Origin: Marivita hallyeonensis
Lineage (GTDB): Bacteria > Pseudomonadota > Alphaproteobacteria > Rhodobacterales > Rhodobacteraceae
Assembly: GCF_900129875.1 (NCBI RefSeq)
Contig: NZ_FQXC01000003.1
Coordinates: 434,001-498,000, forward strand
DNA length: 64,000 bases
Direction of reading: 5' to 3'
The notes under the pieces are model-generated. The model had not been told where the DNA came from and ran no database searches. It saw only the letters and a list, made by a program, of their open reading frames with translations. Each line of letters opens with the position of its first letter. The first letter of the stretch is position 1. This document shows, one piece after another, positions 9,498 to 18,380 of the stretch. The position numbers and the translations under genes are program-made.

Positions 9498-11144
9498 TCA
9501 TGACATCTTATCAACTGCTGCATCGCCGATGTTATCAACTCCACGTTCGTTGAGCAGATTTGTGAGCCAGTCCGGGTCCATTTCGGGAACGGAACTGAGC
9601 AAAAGGTCGGTGTAGGGGTGGTGCGGCGGCACGAACATATCGTGCTTCGTCCCCTGTTCCACAACTTTCCCTTCTTTCATCACGACCACCTCGTCTGCGA
9701 TCGCTTTCACCGTCGCGAGGTCATGTGTGATGAACATATAGCTGAGTTTTAGGTCATCCTGAAGCCGGGCGAGCAGTTTGAGGATGCCCTCGGCGACCAG
9801 CTGATCCAGCGCGCTGGTCACTTCATCGCAGATGATGAACTTGGGCTCGGCGGCAAGCGCGCGGGCGATGCCGATGCGCTGCTTCTGACCGCCAGACAGT
9901 TCGGATGGCAGGCGGTCGATGTATTGCGCGGCCGGCAGTTCGATCTCTTCGAGCAGCTCTTCAACGCGGCGGCGCTTCTGTTTCCCGGTAAGACCCATGT
10001 AGAACTGAACCGGACGACCGATGATATCGCCGATCCTCTGACGCGGGTTCAGTGCGGTGTCGGCCATCTGGTAGATCATCTGCGCCTGTCGCAGTTGGTC
10101 TTTGCTTCGGTTCTTGTAATGCGCGGGAAGGGATTGTCCGTCGAACTGGATCACACCCTGGCTTGGCGGCAAGAGTCCGGTGATGCAACGTGCAGTGGTG
10201 GACTTGCCCGATCCGGACTCCCCCACAACGGCCACGGTACGGCCCTCGTGGATATCGAAGCTCACGTCGTGCAGAACGGGGATCTTGCCGTAGGCCGCGG
10301 ACACGTTCTGCACAGAGACCACCGGCGTCGCGCTGGTATGGACGGCCGGTTTCTGGGGCCGCTCGAATGCGCGCACAGCCCAGAGGCTTTTAGTGTAATC
10401 CTCTTTCGGGGCCGACAGCATGGTGCGGGTGTCCGCCTCTTCGACCTCATCCCCCTTGAGTAGCACTTTGATCTTGTCCGCCATCTGCGCCACCACGGCG
10501 AGGTCATGCGTAATATAGATCGCGGCGGTGTCGAACTGGTCGACTATATCGCGGATGGAAGCGAGGACCTCGATCTGCGTCGTCACATCGAGCGCGGTCG
10601 TGGGTTCGTCGAAGATGATCAGGTCGGGGCGGCAGGACATCGCCATCGCAGTCATCGCACGCTGAAGCTGACCTCCGGAGACCTGATGGGGGTAACGGAA
10701 GCCGATCTCTTCCGGGTTGGGGAGGCGGAGTCGGCGGTAGAGTTCGATCCCGTCCTGAACGCTTTCTGATCGGGACATGACGCCGTGCTGGACCGGCCCT
10801 TCGGTGTGCTGATCGATCAGCTTATGCGCGGGGTTAAAACTCGCCGCGGCGGATTGGGCAACATAGGCGATGCGTTTGCCCAGAAGCTCGCGCTTCTTCG
10901 CGGCGGAGGCGGCAAGCAGGTCGATCCCGTCGAATGTGACGGTCCCGCCGGAAATGCGCACGCCATCCCGGGTGAATCCCATCGCGGCAAGTCCAAGGGT
11001 GGATTTCCCCGCACCGGATTCCCCGATGAGGCCCAGCACTTCGCCCTTGTTGAGCGTGAGATCGACGCCCTTGATGATGGGCATCCAGGTCTCGTCGCTG
11101 CGACCATCGATGTAGATGTCGCGGATTTCGACAAGCGCGGTCAT
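9498..11144 (-). CDS. Peptide ABC transporter ATP-binding protein with two fused ATPase domains
   Basis: This fusion of two nucleotide-binding domains powers the adjacent importer and replaces separate DppD and DppF proteins. The first half has Walker A GESGAGKST, signature VSGGQLQRAM and Walker B LIIFDEPTTALD. The second half has GESGSGKST, LSGGQKQRIGIARAL and FIICDEVTSALD. Both domains keep the catalytic Glu, so both could hydrolyse ATP. The ATG chosen follows AAGGA and overlaps the upstream permease stop by four bases (ATGA). About 548 residues. Confidence 0.93.
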   Translation of the reverse strand: MTALVEIRDIYIDGRSDETWMPIIKGVDLTLNKGEVLGLIGESGAGKSTLGLAAMGFTRDGVRISGGTVTFDGIDLLAASAAKKRELLGKRIAYVAQSAAASFNPAHKLIDQHTEGPVQHGVMSRSESVQDGIELYRRLRLPNPEEIGFRYPHQVSGGQLQRAMTAMAMSCRPDLIIFDEPTTALDVTTQIEVLASIRDIVDQFDTAAIYITHDLAVVAQMADKIKVLLKGDEVEEADTRTMLSAPKEDYTKSLWAVRAFERPQKPAVHTSATPVVSVQNVSAAYGKIPVLHDVSFDIHEGRTVAVVGESGSGKSTTARCITGLLPPSQGVIQFDGQSLPAHYKNRSKDQLRQAQMIYQMADTALNPRQRIGDIIGRPVQFYMGLTGKQKRRRVEELLEEIELPAAQYIDRLPSELSGGQKQRIGIARALAAEPKFIICDEVTSALDQLVAEGILKLLARLQDDLKLSYMFITHDLATVKAIADEVVVMKEGKVVEQGTKHDMFVPPHHPYTDLLLSSVPEMDPDWLTNLLNERGVDNIGDAAVDKMS

Positions 11145-12343
11145 TCCTTCAACCCCGAGCTTCGTTGCAGCATCCAATCAACCACGAAGTTCACGCCAAC
11201 GGTCAAAAGCGCAATCGCCCCGGCGGCGAGCAGGGGCAGGGCCGCAGTGAGCGGTGAGAAGGCCGCGAAGTTGATGAACTGCGCGCTGTCGCGCACCATC
11301 GTGCCCCAGTCGGCCAATGGTGGCTGAATGCCGACACCGAGGAAAGACAGGGACGCAATCGTGAGGAAAACAAAACAGAAGCGCAGACCAAACTCCGCCA
11401 AAAGCGGCGCGGTGGCGTTTGGGAGGATCTCTTTGAAGATCAGGTACCCCAAACCCTCTCCACGCAGCTTGGCCGCTTCGATATAGTCCATCACGACGAT
11501 GTTCAGCCCCACCGCGCGGGCAAGGCGGAACACGCGTGTGCTGTCGATCACGGCAATGATGAGGATCATGTAGACGGTCAGTAGCCAGCGCTCGGATCCG
11601 GCCCAGGCGCTTGCAATGGTCATCAAAAGCAGGGCGAAGATCAGTGATGGGATCGCCATCAAGACATCCACCGCGCGGCTGAGCACCTGATCCAGCCACC
11701 CTTGCAGCGTGGCGGCAAGAAAGCCCAGAGTACCACCAAGGAAGAACGCGAGGCAGGTCGTCACAAAAGCGATCCCCACGGTGTTCTGCGCCCCGTAGAT
11801 CAGGCGGCTGAGCAGATCGCGACCGATCTGATCTGTCCCAAGCGGGTGCATCGGGTCCCCGCCCGTGGCGGCGTTACCGCCCGGGAGGACGTTCACGCGC
11901 TGGAAGATTTCCTCCTGTCCGAAGGGCGCAAGCCACTGCGCGAAAATCGCCGTGATGGCGTAGAGGATAATCACCAGCACACCAAAGCTCGCCGTAAGCG
12001 GCATCTGACGGAAGATCTTCTTGCTACCTTCAGTGCCAACGGCGCGCCCAACGAGGCGGAACACATAAGCGGCAATGGTCGAGATGATGAAGAACTGCAC
12101 CGCCCAGCGGAAGAACACGACGCCGGCATTCGGCACACCGGCATCGGTCACGGTGGGCTGAAAGAAGTACCAGACCGAGAACAGCAGGAGGCTTGCACCG
12201 AAGACATACCCGAATGCGACGGCAAACGGCATGTCGCGGAAGGTTGGCGCGTTGGCCGTGGCCTTTTGTCCGGCAAAGCGGAACATCCATCCACCAGCGG
12301 CAATGGCGACAAGCAAAAGCGCAAGTGTCGTCAGGGTGCTCAT
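11141..12343 (-). CDS. Peptide ABC transporter permease, DppC/OppC type with extra N-terminal membrane region
   Basis: Inner-membrane channel subunit of the importer, 400 residues. The C-terminal two thirds has the binding-protein-dependent transport fold, including the EAA-like loop DYIEAAKLRGEGLGYLIFKE, which docks to the ATPase. The first roughly 130 residues hold three additional hydrophobic segments before the usual DppC start (TASFGVLVIILYAITAIF). DppC proteins are usually nearer 300 residues, so this is a clear N-terminal extension. It is coupled by ATGA overlaps to the genes on both sides. Confidence 0.9.
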   Translation of the reverse strand: MSTLTTLALLLVAIAAGGWMFRFAGQKATANAPTFRDMPFAVAFGYVFGASLLLFSVWYFFQPTVTDAGVPNAGVVFFRWAVQFFIISTIAAYVFRLVGRAVGTEGSKKIFRQMPLTASFGVLVIILYAITAIFAQWLAPFGQEEIFQRVNVLPGGNAATGGDPMHPLGTDQIGRDLLSRLIYGAQNTVGIAFVTTCLAFFLGGTLGFLAATLQGWLDQVLSRAVDVLMAIPSLIFALLLMTIASAWAGSERWLLTVYMILIIAVIDSTRVFRLARAVGLNIVVMDYIEAAKLRGEGLGYLIFKEILPNATAPLLAEFGLRFCFVFLTIASLSFLGVGIQPPLADWGTMVRDSAQFINFAAFSPLTAALPLLAAGAIALLTVGVNFVVDWMLQRSSGLKE

Positions 12344-13335
12344 TTCGGGTGCCTCAGACGCGGGTTCGACAGGATCGACAGGATATCGGCCAACAGGTTC
12401 AGCAGGATATACGCCGCAGCAAAGATCAGGCAGCAGGCCTGCACCACCGGGATATCGCGGATTTTCACGCTATCGACGAACAGCTGACCGATCCCCGGAT
12501 AAACGAAAACCACCTCGACCACGACGACACCGGTGATGAGATAGGCAAGGTTCAGCGCAATGACATTGATGATCGGCGCGAGCGCGTTTGGCAGCGCGTG
12601 CTTCACGATCACCCGCATCGGCGACATACCCTTAAGCCGCGCCATCTCGATATAGGGGGAAGCCAACAGGTTGATGATGGCGGCCCGGGTCATGCGCATC
12701 ATATGCGCAGTGACGACAAGCGTCAGCGTCAGCGCGGGAAGCAGCGTTTTTTCCAGCCGCTCTCCGAACGACATGCCATCAAAGATATTCGACAGGGACG
12801 GCAAAACCGGATTGAGCACGGCCAGGAACAGGATCAGCACGTAAGCCAGAAAGAACTCCGGCGACGAGATTGACGACAGGGTCGTCACGTTCGTTGCGCG
12901 ATCGAATACAGAATTGCGGTAAAGTGCGGCCAAGATCCCGAGGATCAGCGAAAACGGCACCGCGATGCATGCGGTGACAGCCGCAAGGAACATCGTGTTC
13001 GCAAAGCGCGGCGCGATCTGCTGTGCGACCGTCGTGCTGACACCGGTATCTGCTCCGGCAAAGCTGGCGAAATTGGCTTGCGCGAAGGAATTCCCCAAAT
13101 CCCCCTGCAACGCGCCGCCAAGCCATTGGAAATACCGTGTGATCGGTGGTTGATCGAGACCAAGATCACGTCGGATCGACGCGACCGCCTCTGGCGTGGC
13201 GCCTTGCCCAAGGATGGCCTCGGCAAAATCGCCCGGAAGCATGTTCACGGCGGTAAAGATCACGATTGAGACGACAAAAAGCGTCAGGAGACCGAGCGCG
13301 AGGCGCTGAAGAATGATGCGAATGACAGATTGCAA
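12340..13335 (-). CDS. Peptide ABC transporter permease, DppB/OppB type
   Basis: First gene of the importer operon and the second channel subunit, 331 residues. Features of DppB are the N-terminal helix IILQRLALGLLTLFVVSIVIF, the motif MLPGDFAEAILG, and the EAA-like loop SPYIEMARLKGMSPMRVIVKHALPN. The start appears to be TTG with only a weak purine-rich upstream sequence, so the exact N-terminus is uncertain by a few residues. The operon promoter should lie in the 82 bases before it; I could not pick out convincing elements. Confidence 0.9.
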   Translation of the reverse strand: MQSVIRIILQRLALGLLTLFVVSIVIFTAVNMLPGDFAEAILGQGATPEAVASIRRDLGLDQPPITRYFQWLGGALQGDLGNSFAQANFASFAGADTGVSTTVAQQIAPRFANTMFLAAVTACIAVPFSLILGILAALYRNSVFDRATNVTTLSSISSPEFFLAYVLILFLAVLNPVLPSLSNIFDGMSFGERLEKTLLPALTLTLVVTAHMMRMTRAAIINLLASPYIEMARLKGMSPMRVIVKHALPNALAPIINVIALNLAYLITGVVVVEVVFVYPGIGQLFVDSVKIRDIPVVQACCLIFAAAYILLNLLADILSILSNPRLRHPK

Positions 13336-13417
13336 CTGTTTTTCTTATTCTTGTCCCTGGCTGACCCTTAGGTTAGCCATCAGCGAGTTTGTGTAAACCG
13401 CTAATACCGTTTTTGGA

Positions 13418-14389
13418 TCAGCTGCTTGGAATCGCATCCATAATCCGGACCAGTTCGGCGCTGATGCCGGGTTCGGACAAGGCATGGCCAGCGTTGCGCA
13501 CCATGCGCAGGTCGCATTCGGGCCAGTTCTTCGCGATTTCCCACGCACGGACGGGTGGGCAGATCATGTCGTAGCGCCCTTGCACAATGGCGCCGGGCTT
13601 GCCTGACAACCGGTCCAGGTTCTTGAGGATCCAGCCGTCTTCTTCGAGAAACCCGTTGTTGATGAAGTAATGGTTTTCCAGTCGCGCAAAGGCGCGGGCA
13701 TAGTCCCCCGGTGACTCTCCCCCCGATCCACTTGAATAGACCGACGCCAGCGCGTTTTCCCATGCCGACCAGGCTCGGGCGAACCGCGTTTCGGTGCGCA
13801 GGTCGCCGCAGAACAAGCGACGGTTATAGGCCGCGATCAGGTCGTCACGCTCGTCCTCGGGAATGATGTCCACGAAACGCGCCCAGGTTTCCGGCCAGAA
13901 TTGACCCGCACCGCCCGCGTAGAACCAGTCGAGCTCCGCCTTCGTCATGGTGAACACGCCACGCAGCACAAAGTGCATCACGCGCTCTGGGTAGGTGATG
14001 CCGTAGATCAGCGAGAGCGTCGCACCCCAGCTCCCACCGAACGCGATGAAGTCTCCGATGCCAAGCTCGGATCGAATGCGTTCGATATCGGCGACCAGAT
14101 CCCACGTTGTGTTATTCGATACGCTTGCATGCGGACGGGACCGGCCACAGCCCCGCTGATCGAACAGGACCACACGATAGACCTTCGGATCGAAATACCG
14201 CCGCATCGACGGGCTACAGCCGCCACCGGGGCCGCCGTGAAACACGATCACCGGAATCCCGTTCTGCGCGCCGCATTGTTCGACGTAGACAGTGTGCCCG
14301 TCACCGACCGACAGCATGCGCTGATCGAAAGGGTCGATGGGAGGGTAAAGATACTGCACTGCGCGCTTTTGGCTCGGGAATTTGTCCAT
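13418..14389 (-). CDS. pip: Proline iminopeptidase
   Basis: Alpha/beta-hydrolase that removes N-terminal proline from peptides in the cytoplasm, 323 residues. The family start YPPIDPFDQRMLSVGDGHTV, oxyanion-hole HGGPGGG, strand FDQRGCGRS and nucleophile elbow GGSWGATLS are all present. The late His lies in VRNAGHALSEPG. The neighbouring peptide importer suggests peptide use, but the genes are separated by a likely promoter region. It is divergent from ubiG, with about 50 bases between the starts. Confidence 0.93.
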   Translation of the reverse strand: MDKFPSQKRAVQYLYPPIDPFDQRMLSVGDGHTVYVEQCGAQNGIPVIVFHGGPGGGCSPSMRRYFDPKVYRVVLFDQRGCGRSRPHASVSNNTTWDLVADIERIRSELGIGDFIAFGGSWGATLSLIYGITYPERVMHFVLRGVFTMTKAELDWFYAGGAGQFWPETWARFVDIIPEDERDDLIAAYNRRLFCGDLRTETRFARAWSAWENALASVYSSGSGGESPGDYARAFARLENHYFINNGFLEEDGWILKNLDRLSGKPGAIVQGRYDMICPPVRAWEIAKNWPECDLRMVRNAGHALSEPGISAELVRIMDAIPSS

Positions 14390-14439
14390 ACGCCATCTAT
14401 ATTGGCTGCAAGACCTAAAAGACCATGGGGAAACTTTAC

Positions 14440-15183
14440 ATGACCGGGGCCACGACCGTCGATCCGACCGAAATCGCCAAATTCGAGGCGATGGCCGCCG
14501 AATGGTGGGACCCCAACGGCAAGTTCAAGCCTCTTCATATGATGAACCCGGTGCGCCTTGATTACATCACAGCACAGATCGCGGAAGAGTTTGATCGGGA
14601 TTTGAACGATGCCCTGCCGTTGTCCGGTTTACGCGTTCTCGATATCGGCTGCGGCGGTGGATTGCTGTGCGAACCGATGGCGCGGCTGGGCGCTACGGTC
14701 GTCGGCGTCGATGCGGGCGGTGGCAACATTCCAGTGGCGCAAACGCATGCCCGGCAGTCCGGTCTGGACATCGACTACCGCCACACGACCGCAGAGGCCA
14801 TGGCAGAGGCCGGCGAGGCGTTTGACGTTGTCCTGAGCATGGAAGTGATCGAACACGTCGCCGACCCGCTGGCCTTTCTGACGGCCTGTGCCCGTTTGGC
14901 TAAGCCGGGTGGTCTGCACATCTGCTCGACGCTCAACCGCAACGCCAAGAGTTTCGCGGCCGCGATTGTCGGCGCGGAATATGTGATGCGCTGGCTGCCG
15001 AAGGGCACGCATGATTGGTCGAAATTCATCACACCGGACGAACTCTATGCGCTTTTGCGGCAGTCCGGTTTGGACCCGGTCGATCGCAAGGGGTTCCAGT
15101 TCAATCCGGTCTCCTGGCAGTGGAGCCTGTCCGACCGGGATCTCAGCGTCAACTATGTGACCACGGCGCTGAAGCCCGCCTGA
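14440..15183 (+). CDS. ubiG: Ubiquinone biosynthesis O-methyltransferase
   Basis: SAM-dependent enzyme that performs both O-methylations of ubiquinone synthesis. The sequence starts [21 protein letters not shown] and has the SAM motif [13 protein letters not shown] and the family segment [15 protein letters not shown]. The ATG used here (247 residues) is preceded by GGGGAA at good spacing; an in-frame ATG 15 bases upstream has a poorer site. It converges on the MarR gene with two bases between them. Confidence 0.95.
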   Translation: MTGATTVDPTEIAKFEAMAAEWWDPNGKFKPLHMMNPVRLDYITAQIAEEFDRDLNDALPLSGLRVLDIGCGGGLLCEPMARLGATVVGVDAGGGNIPVAQTHARQSGLDIDYRHTTAEAMAEAGEAFDVVLSMEVIEHVADPLAFLTACARLAKPGGLHICSTLNRNAKSFAAAIVGAEYVMRWLPKGTHDWSKFITPDELYALLRQSGLDPVDRKGFQFNPVSWQWSLSDRDLSVNYVTTALKPA

Positions 15184-15185
15184 GG

Positions 15186-15635
15186 TCAACCGCGCGGTTC
15201 GGGCTCTTCGAGCTTCACGCGCAACTCTCGCAGCACCGGAATGGCGGCGCGCACTTTGCCGTCGCCCAGTTCTTCGACCATCTCGTTGATAAGCGGCGTG
15301 ATCGCGGCGATCGCTGCATCGCGCGCGGCCAATCCCGCCGGGCTGATCGACACCTGCTTGCGCCGCGCATCATCCCAATCCGGGCGGATATGGACGTATC
15401 CAGCAGCCTCAAGCTTGCCCAGAGTATTGGTCATCGCACCGCGCGTGACGTGAAACAGTTTCGCCAGTTGCGCCGGTGTCTTTTCGGAACCACCCCGCGC
15501 CAGTTGGTTCAGAACGGAAAAGTGCGAGATTTCCATCTTGTTCGGCAAAACCCGCGTCAGCCGGTTCCGCAAAAGCTGATCAGCGGTCAGCAATTCGCTG
15601 AACAGGGAAATTGCAAGTGGGCTGCTGTCGCTCAT
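15186..15635 (-). CDS. MarR-family transcriptional regulator
   Basis: The 149-residue protein has a winged helix: FSVLNQLARGG, the recognition region TPAQLAKLFHVTRGAMTNTLGKLEAAGYV, and the wing DWDDARRKQVSISPAG. MarR proteins bind short palindromes as dimers and usually repress. Its start codon overlaps the stop of the nitrilase-family gene (TAATG), so the two are cotranscribed. The target and inducer are unknown. Confidence 0.9.
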   Translation of the reverse strand: MSDSSPLAISLFSELLTADQLLRNRLTRVLPNKMEISHFSVLNQLARGGSEKTPAQLAKLFHVTRGAMTNTLGKLEAAGYVHIRPDWDDARRKQVSISPAGLAARDAAIAAITPLINEMVEELGDGKVRAAIPVLRELRVKLEEPEPRG

Positions 15636-16465
15636 TACGGGCCAGTGAAGTCTCTATCATGCTGTAAAGACGGGACTTTCTGTCTTGCTTTTGCCACGTT
15701 CGACGGATCCAGGTCAACCAGATGCACGCCAAATGTCTGTCCTGCGTCAATCAGCACCTCTCCCCAAGGCGAAACGGCCATCGAATGCCCATGTGTTGTG
15801 CGAGTCCGACCCCGGCTTGCCGGGTGCTGACCCATTTGCGCCGGAGCGAGGACGTAGCTTCCCGTCTCTATCGCCCGCGCACGAAGCAGGGATTCCCAGT
15901 GCATCGCCCCTGTCGCAGGCGAAAACGCCGCGGGGATCGTCATGACCTCGGCACCGGCCTTTGCCAAGGCGCGGTAGAGATACGGAAACCGGACATCGTA
16001 ACAGATCGTCATGCCGATCCTGCCAAACGGGGTTTCGGCTGTCACAGCACGGTTGCCGGGCGCGAATCCGGCGGACTCTCTGTAGGTTTCGATCTCGTTG
16101 ACCTGAACATCGAACATGTGGATCTTGTCATACCGCGCCGCAATCGATCCATCTGGCGCGATCAAGAAGGACCGGTTGGCGAACCTGTCTTCCGGCGGCT
16201 CCGATTTCAGCGCCAGTGACCCGATCAAGAGCCACACACCTAGACGCGCAGCATCTTCGCGCAGACCATCGAGCGTTGGGTCCTCATCCTCGGTGCAAAG
16301 AACGGACCGCTGATGCGTGCGGCTGTTGCTGACGCAGTTCGTGACCTCGGGCGTGAGGATCAGCCCGGCGCCTTCGGACGCCGCACGGCGGACAAGTTCC
16401 GAGGTGACCCGCAAGTTCTTGTGCGGGTCATCAGACGACGTCAGCTGAAGCAACGCCGCCCGCAT
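15635..16465 (-). CDS. Carbon-nitrogen hydrolase (nitrilase superfamily, NIT-type amidase)
   Basis: Cytoplasmic amidase-like enzyme of 276 residues. The catalytic triad is readable: Glu in LILTPEV, Lys in YDKIHMFDV and Cys in GMTICYDVRFPYLYRALA. The sequence resembles NIT1/NIT2-type omega-amidases and deaminated-glutathione amidases. Deaminated-glutathione repair would suit the neighbouring glutaredoxin gene five bases upstream, but that is inference. It overlaps the MarR start by one base. Confidence 0.85.
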   Translation of the reverse strand: MRAALLQLTSSDDPHKNLRVTSELVRRAASEGAGLILTPEVTNCVSNSRTHQRSVLCTEDEDPTLDGLREDAARLGVWLLIGSLALKSEPPEDRFANRSFLIAPDGSIAARYDKIHMFDVQVNEIETYRESAGFAPGNRAVTAETPFGRIGMTICYDVRFPYLYRALAKAGAEVMTIPAAFSPATGAMHWESLLRARAIETGSYVLAPAQMGQHPASRGRTRTTHGHSMAVSPWGEVLIDAGQTFGVHLVDLDPSNVAKARQKVPSLQHDRDFTGP

Positions 16466-16470
16466 CCGCG

Positions 16471-16728
16471 CTACGCCGCCAAAAGCGGGTCGAGCTTGCC
16501 CGCGCGTTCAAGTGCATAAAGGTCGTCACAGCCGCCGACATGCGTCTCCCCGATGAATATCTGGGGCACCGTCCGCCCGCCATTGGCGCGCTGGATCATC
16601 TCCGACTTCCGGCTTGGATCAGCGAGAACGTCGATTTCCGAAAACGTCACACCCTTCTGGGTGAGCAACCGCTTCGCGGCATGACAGAAGCCGCAAAGCG
16701 GCGAGGTGTAGATTTCAACAGATAGCAT
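16471..16728 (-). CDS. grxC: Glutaredoxin 3
   Basis: Small glutathione-dependent disulfide reductase, 85 residues. The active site is CGFC (Cys12, Cys15), where Escherichia coli GrxC has CPYC. The GSH-binding segments TVPQIFIG and VGGCDDL are present. RBS AGGGGAC precedes the ATG. It lies between comF and the nitrilase-family gene on the same strand. Confidence 0.92.
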   Translation of the reverse strand: MLSVEIYTSPLCGFCHAAKRLLTQKGVTFSEIDVLADPSRKSEMIQRANGGRTVPQIFIGETHVGGCDDLYALERAGKLDPLLAA

Positions 16729-16758
16729 AATATGTCCCCTATAACAGTTGTCGGGGAT

Positions 16759-17487
16759 TTAGGCAGCCTTTGCAACGCGCGCTAGAACGGTGACACAAAT
16801 ATCTCGGGCCTGTGCGGTATGGCATGCCAATGCGCACGCACCGAGAGTCGCGCCAGACGTCATCACGTCGTCGACGAGCAGTACGGGGCGTCCCGCAAGG
16901 CGATGCCCTTCGCGCGGATGCGGTCGGATGGCGTCGGACAGCGCCTGAAAACGGGCTTCACGCGATGCCCCGTCCAGAGACGGCGTCCTGCACGGCCGCG
17001 TAAGCGCTGTCGGCGCGTATTCCAGACATAGACGACGCGCAATCACTTGGGCCAGCAAAGCGGATTGATTGTAGCGGCGTCGCAGAAGGCGGGTGATGTG
17101 CAACGGCACTGGCACCACAAGCGTGTCGGCATCCATGGACCGCGGCAGCGCGCCAACCATCCAGGCAGCGGCCATGGTTACGATGTCATGCCTGTCCCCG
17201 TGTTTCAGCGCGAGCACAAGCTTTCGTGCGACGCCTTCATAGCGCAGCGGTGCATAGCCGTGCTGCCACGGACGGGCAAGGGAAATGCAATCGTCGCAAT
17301 GCTCGTCAATGTCGGATGTGCCCGGTAGGGGCACGCCGCAGGACGTGCAGGTCAATCCGGTGATAAACGGAGTTTCGGCGAAACAAGCGGCACATAGACC
17401 GTTATCCTGTTCGACAAGGCCGCCGCACGCGAGACAGCGGGGCGGGTATATGACCCGCAGCGCGGTTTGCAATCCCGTGGTCAGCAC
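16759..17487 (-). CDS. comF: ComF-family phosphoribosyltransferase-like protein
   Basis: ComF homologues are needed for DNA uptake in competent bacteria; in others their role is unclear. The protein has an N-terminal zinc region with Cys pairs CLAC, CAAC and CTSC followed by CDDC. The C-terminal phosphoribosyltransferase fold carries the PRPP-binding motif VLLVDDVMTSGATL. I chose GTG (242 residues), preceded by GGCGGGA. A longer frame would run into the divergent neighbour, whose start lies only 14 bases away. Confidence 0.88.
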   Translation of the reverse strand: MLTTGLQTALRVIYPPRCLACGGLVEQDNGLCAACFAETPFITGLTCTSCGVPLPGTSDIDEHCDDCISLARPWQHGYAPLRYEGVARKLVLALKHGDRHDIVTMAAAWMVGALPRSMDADTLVVPVPLHITRLLRRRYNQSALLAQVIARRLCLEYAPTALTRPCRTPSLDGASREARFQALSDAIRPHPREGHRLAGRPVLLVDDVMTSGATLGACALACHTAQARDICVTVLARVAKAA

Positions 17488-17501
17488 CCTATTTCCCGCC
17501 C

Positions 17502-18323
17502 ATGTCCGATGCCCCCAAACTGACCGACCGAAAAGCGCTCGACATGCATCGTGCGCGGATACCCGGCTCCGATGCGCTTTTCCTGCACGAAGAAGCCTTG
17601 GCCGATGTGCAGGATCGCGTCTCATTGGTTAAGAAAGAGTTTCACTCGATCACGATCATCAGCCCCTTTCCCGAGGTCTGGCGCGATGCTTTCCCAAATG
17701 CACGCCTCATCGACGACACCGACGTTCTGGACCTGACAGAAAGCAGCTGCGACCTGATCGTGCACGCGATGGCACTGCACTGGGCGAATGATCCAGTGGG
17801 TCAGCTTATTCAGTGCCGACGCGCGCTTAAGCCCGACGGCCTCTTGCTTGTCGTGATGCTTGGCGGCCAAACGTTGCATGAATTGCGGGCGAGCCTGGGG
17901 CAGGCGGAAAGCGATGTGACCGGAGGGCTGTCGCCCCGCGTCGCGCCGATGGGAGAGATTCGTGATCTTGGCGCCTTGCTACAGCGAGCCGGGCTGGCTT
18001 TGCCCGTGGCCGACAGCGCTGTTCTGAAGACAAGCTACGCGTCACCGCTTCACCTGATGCGCGACCTGCGTGCGATGGGAGAGACCAATGCGCTCCATGC
18101 ACGGATCCGGTCGATGACGCGGCGAGATGTGCTGCTGCGGGCCGCGCAGATTTATGTCGACACGTTCGCGGATGCAGATGGCCGCGTGCCCGCGACGTTC
18201 GAACTGATCACGCTCACCGGATGGGCGCCGGACGCGTCCCAGCCGCAGCCCTTGCGCCCTGGTTCCGCATCACAGCGGCTTGCCGATGCCCTGAATACCG
18301 TTGAGACACCACTGAAAGATTGA
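17502..18323 (+). CDS. NDUFAF5-like (BioC-type) methyltransferase-fold protein lacking SAM motif I
   Basis: The 273-residue protein resembles human NDUFAF5, a complex I assembly factor that hydroxylates an arginine of NDUFS7, and more distantly BioC. Shared segments are LIVHAMALHWANDPVGQLIQ, ALKPDGLLLVVMLGG and GGLSPRVAPMGEIRDLGALL. The glycine-rich SAM motif I normally preceding these is absent: the region reads SITIISPFPEVWRDAF. Either SAM is bound differently or catalysis has been lost. It is divergent from comF, and hemH follows on the same strand after 57 bases. Confidence 0.75.
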   Translation: MSDAPKLTDRKALDMHRARIPGSDALFLHEEALADVQDRVSLVKKEFHSITIISPFPEVWRDAFPNARLIDDTDVLDLTESSCDLIVHAMALHWANDPVGQLIQCRRALKPDGLLLVVMLGGQTLHELRASLGQAESDVTGGLSPRVAPMGEIRDLGALLQRAGLALPVADSAVLKTSYASPLHLMRDLRAMGETNALHARIRSMTRRDVLLRAAQIYVDTFADADGRVPATFELITLTGWAPDASQPQPLRPGSASQRLADALNTVETPLKD

Positions 18324-18380
18324 CCTTAGCCCCATAGAGGTTAGGTAGCCCGACAGACTTGAAACAGGACGCAGGCCGAT

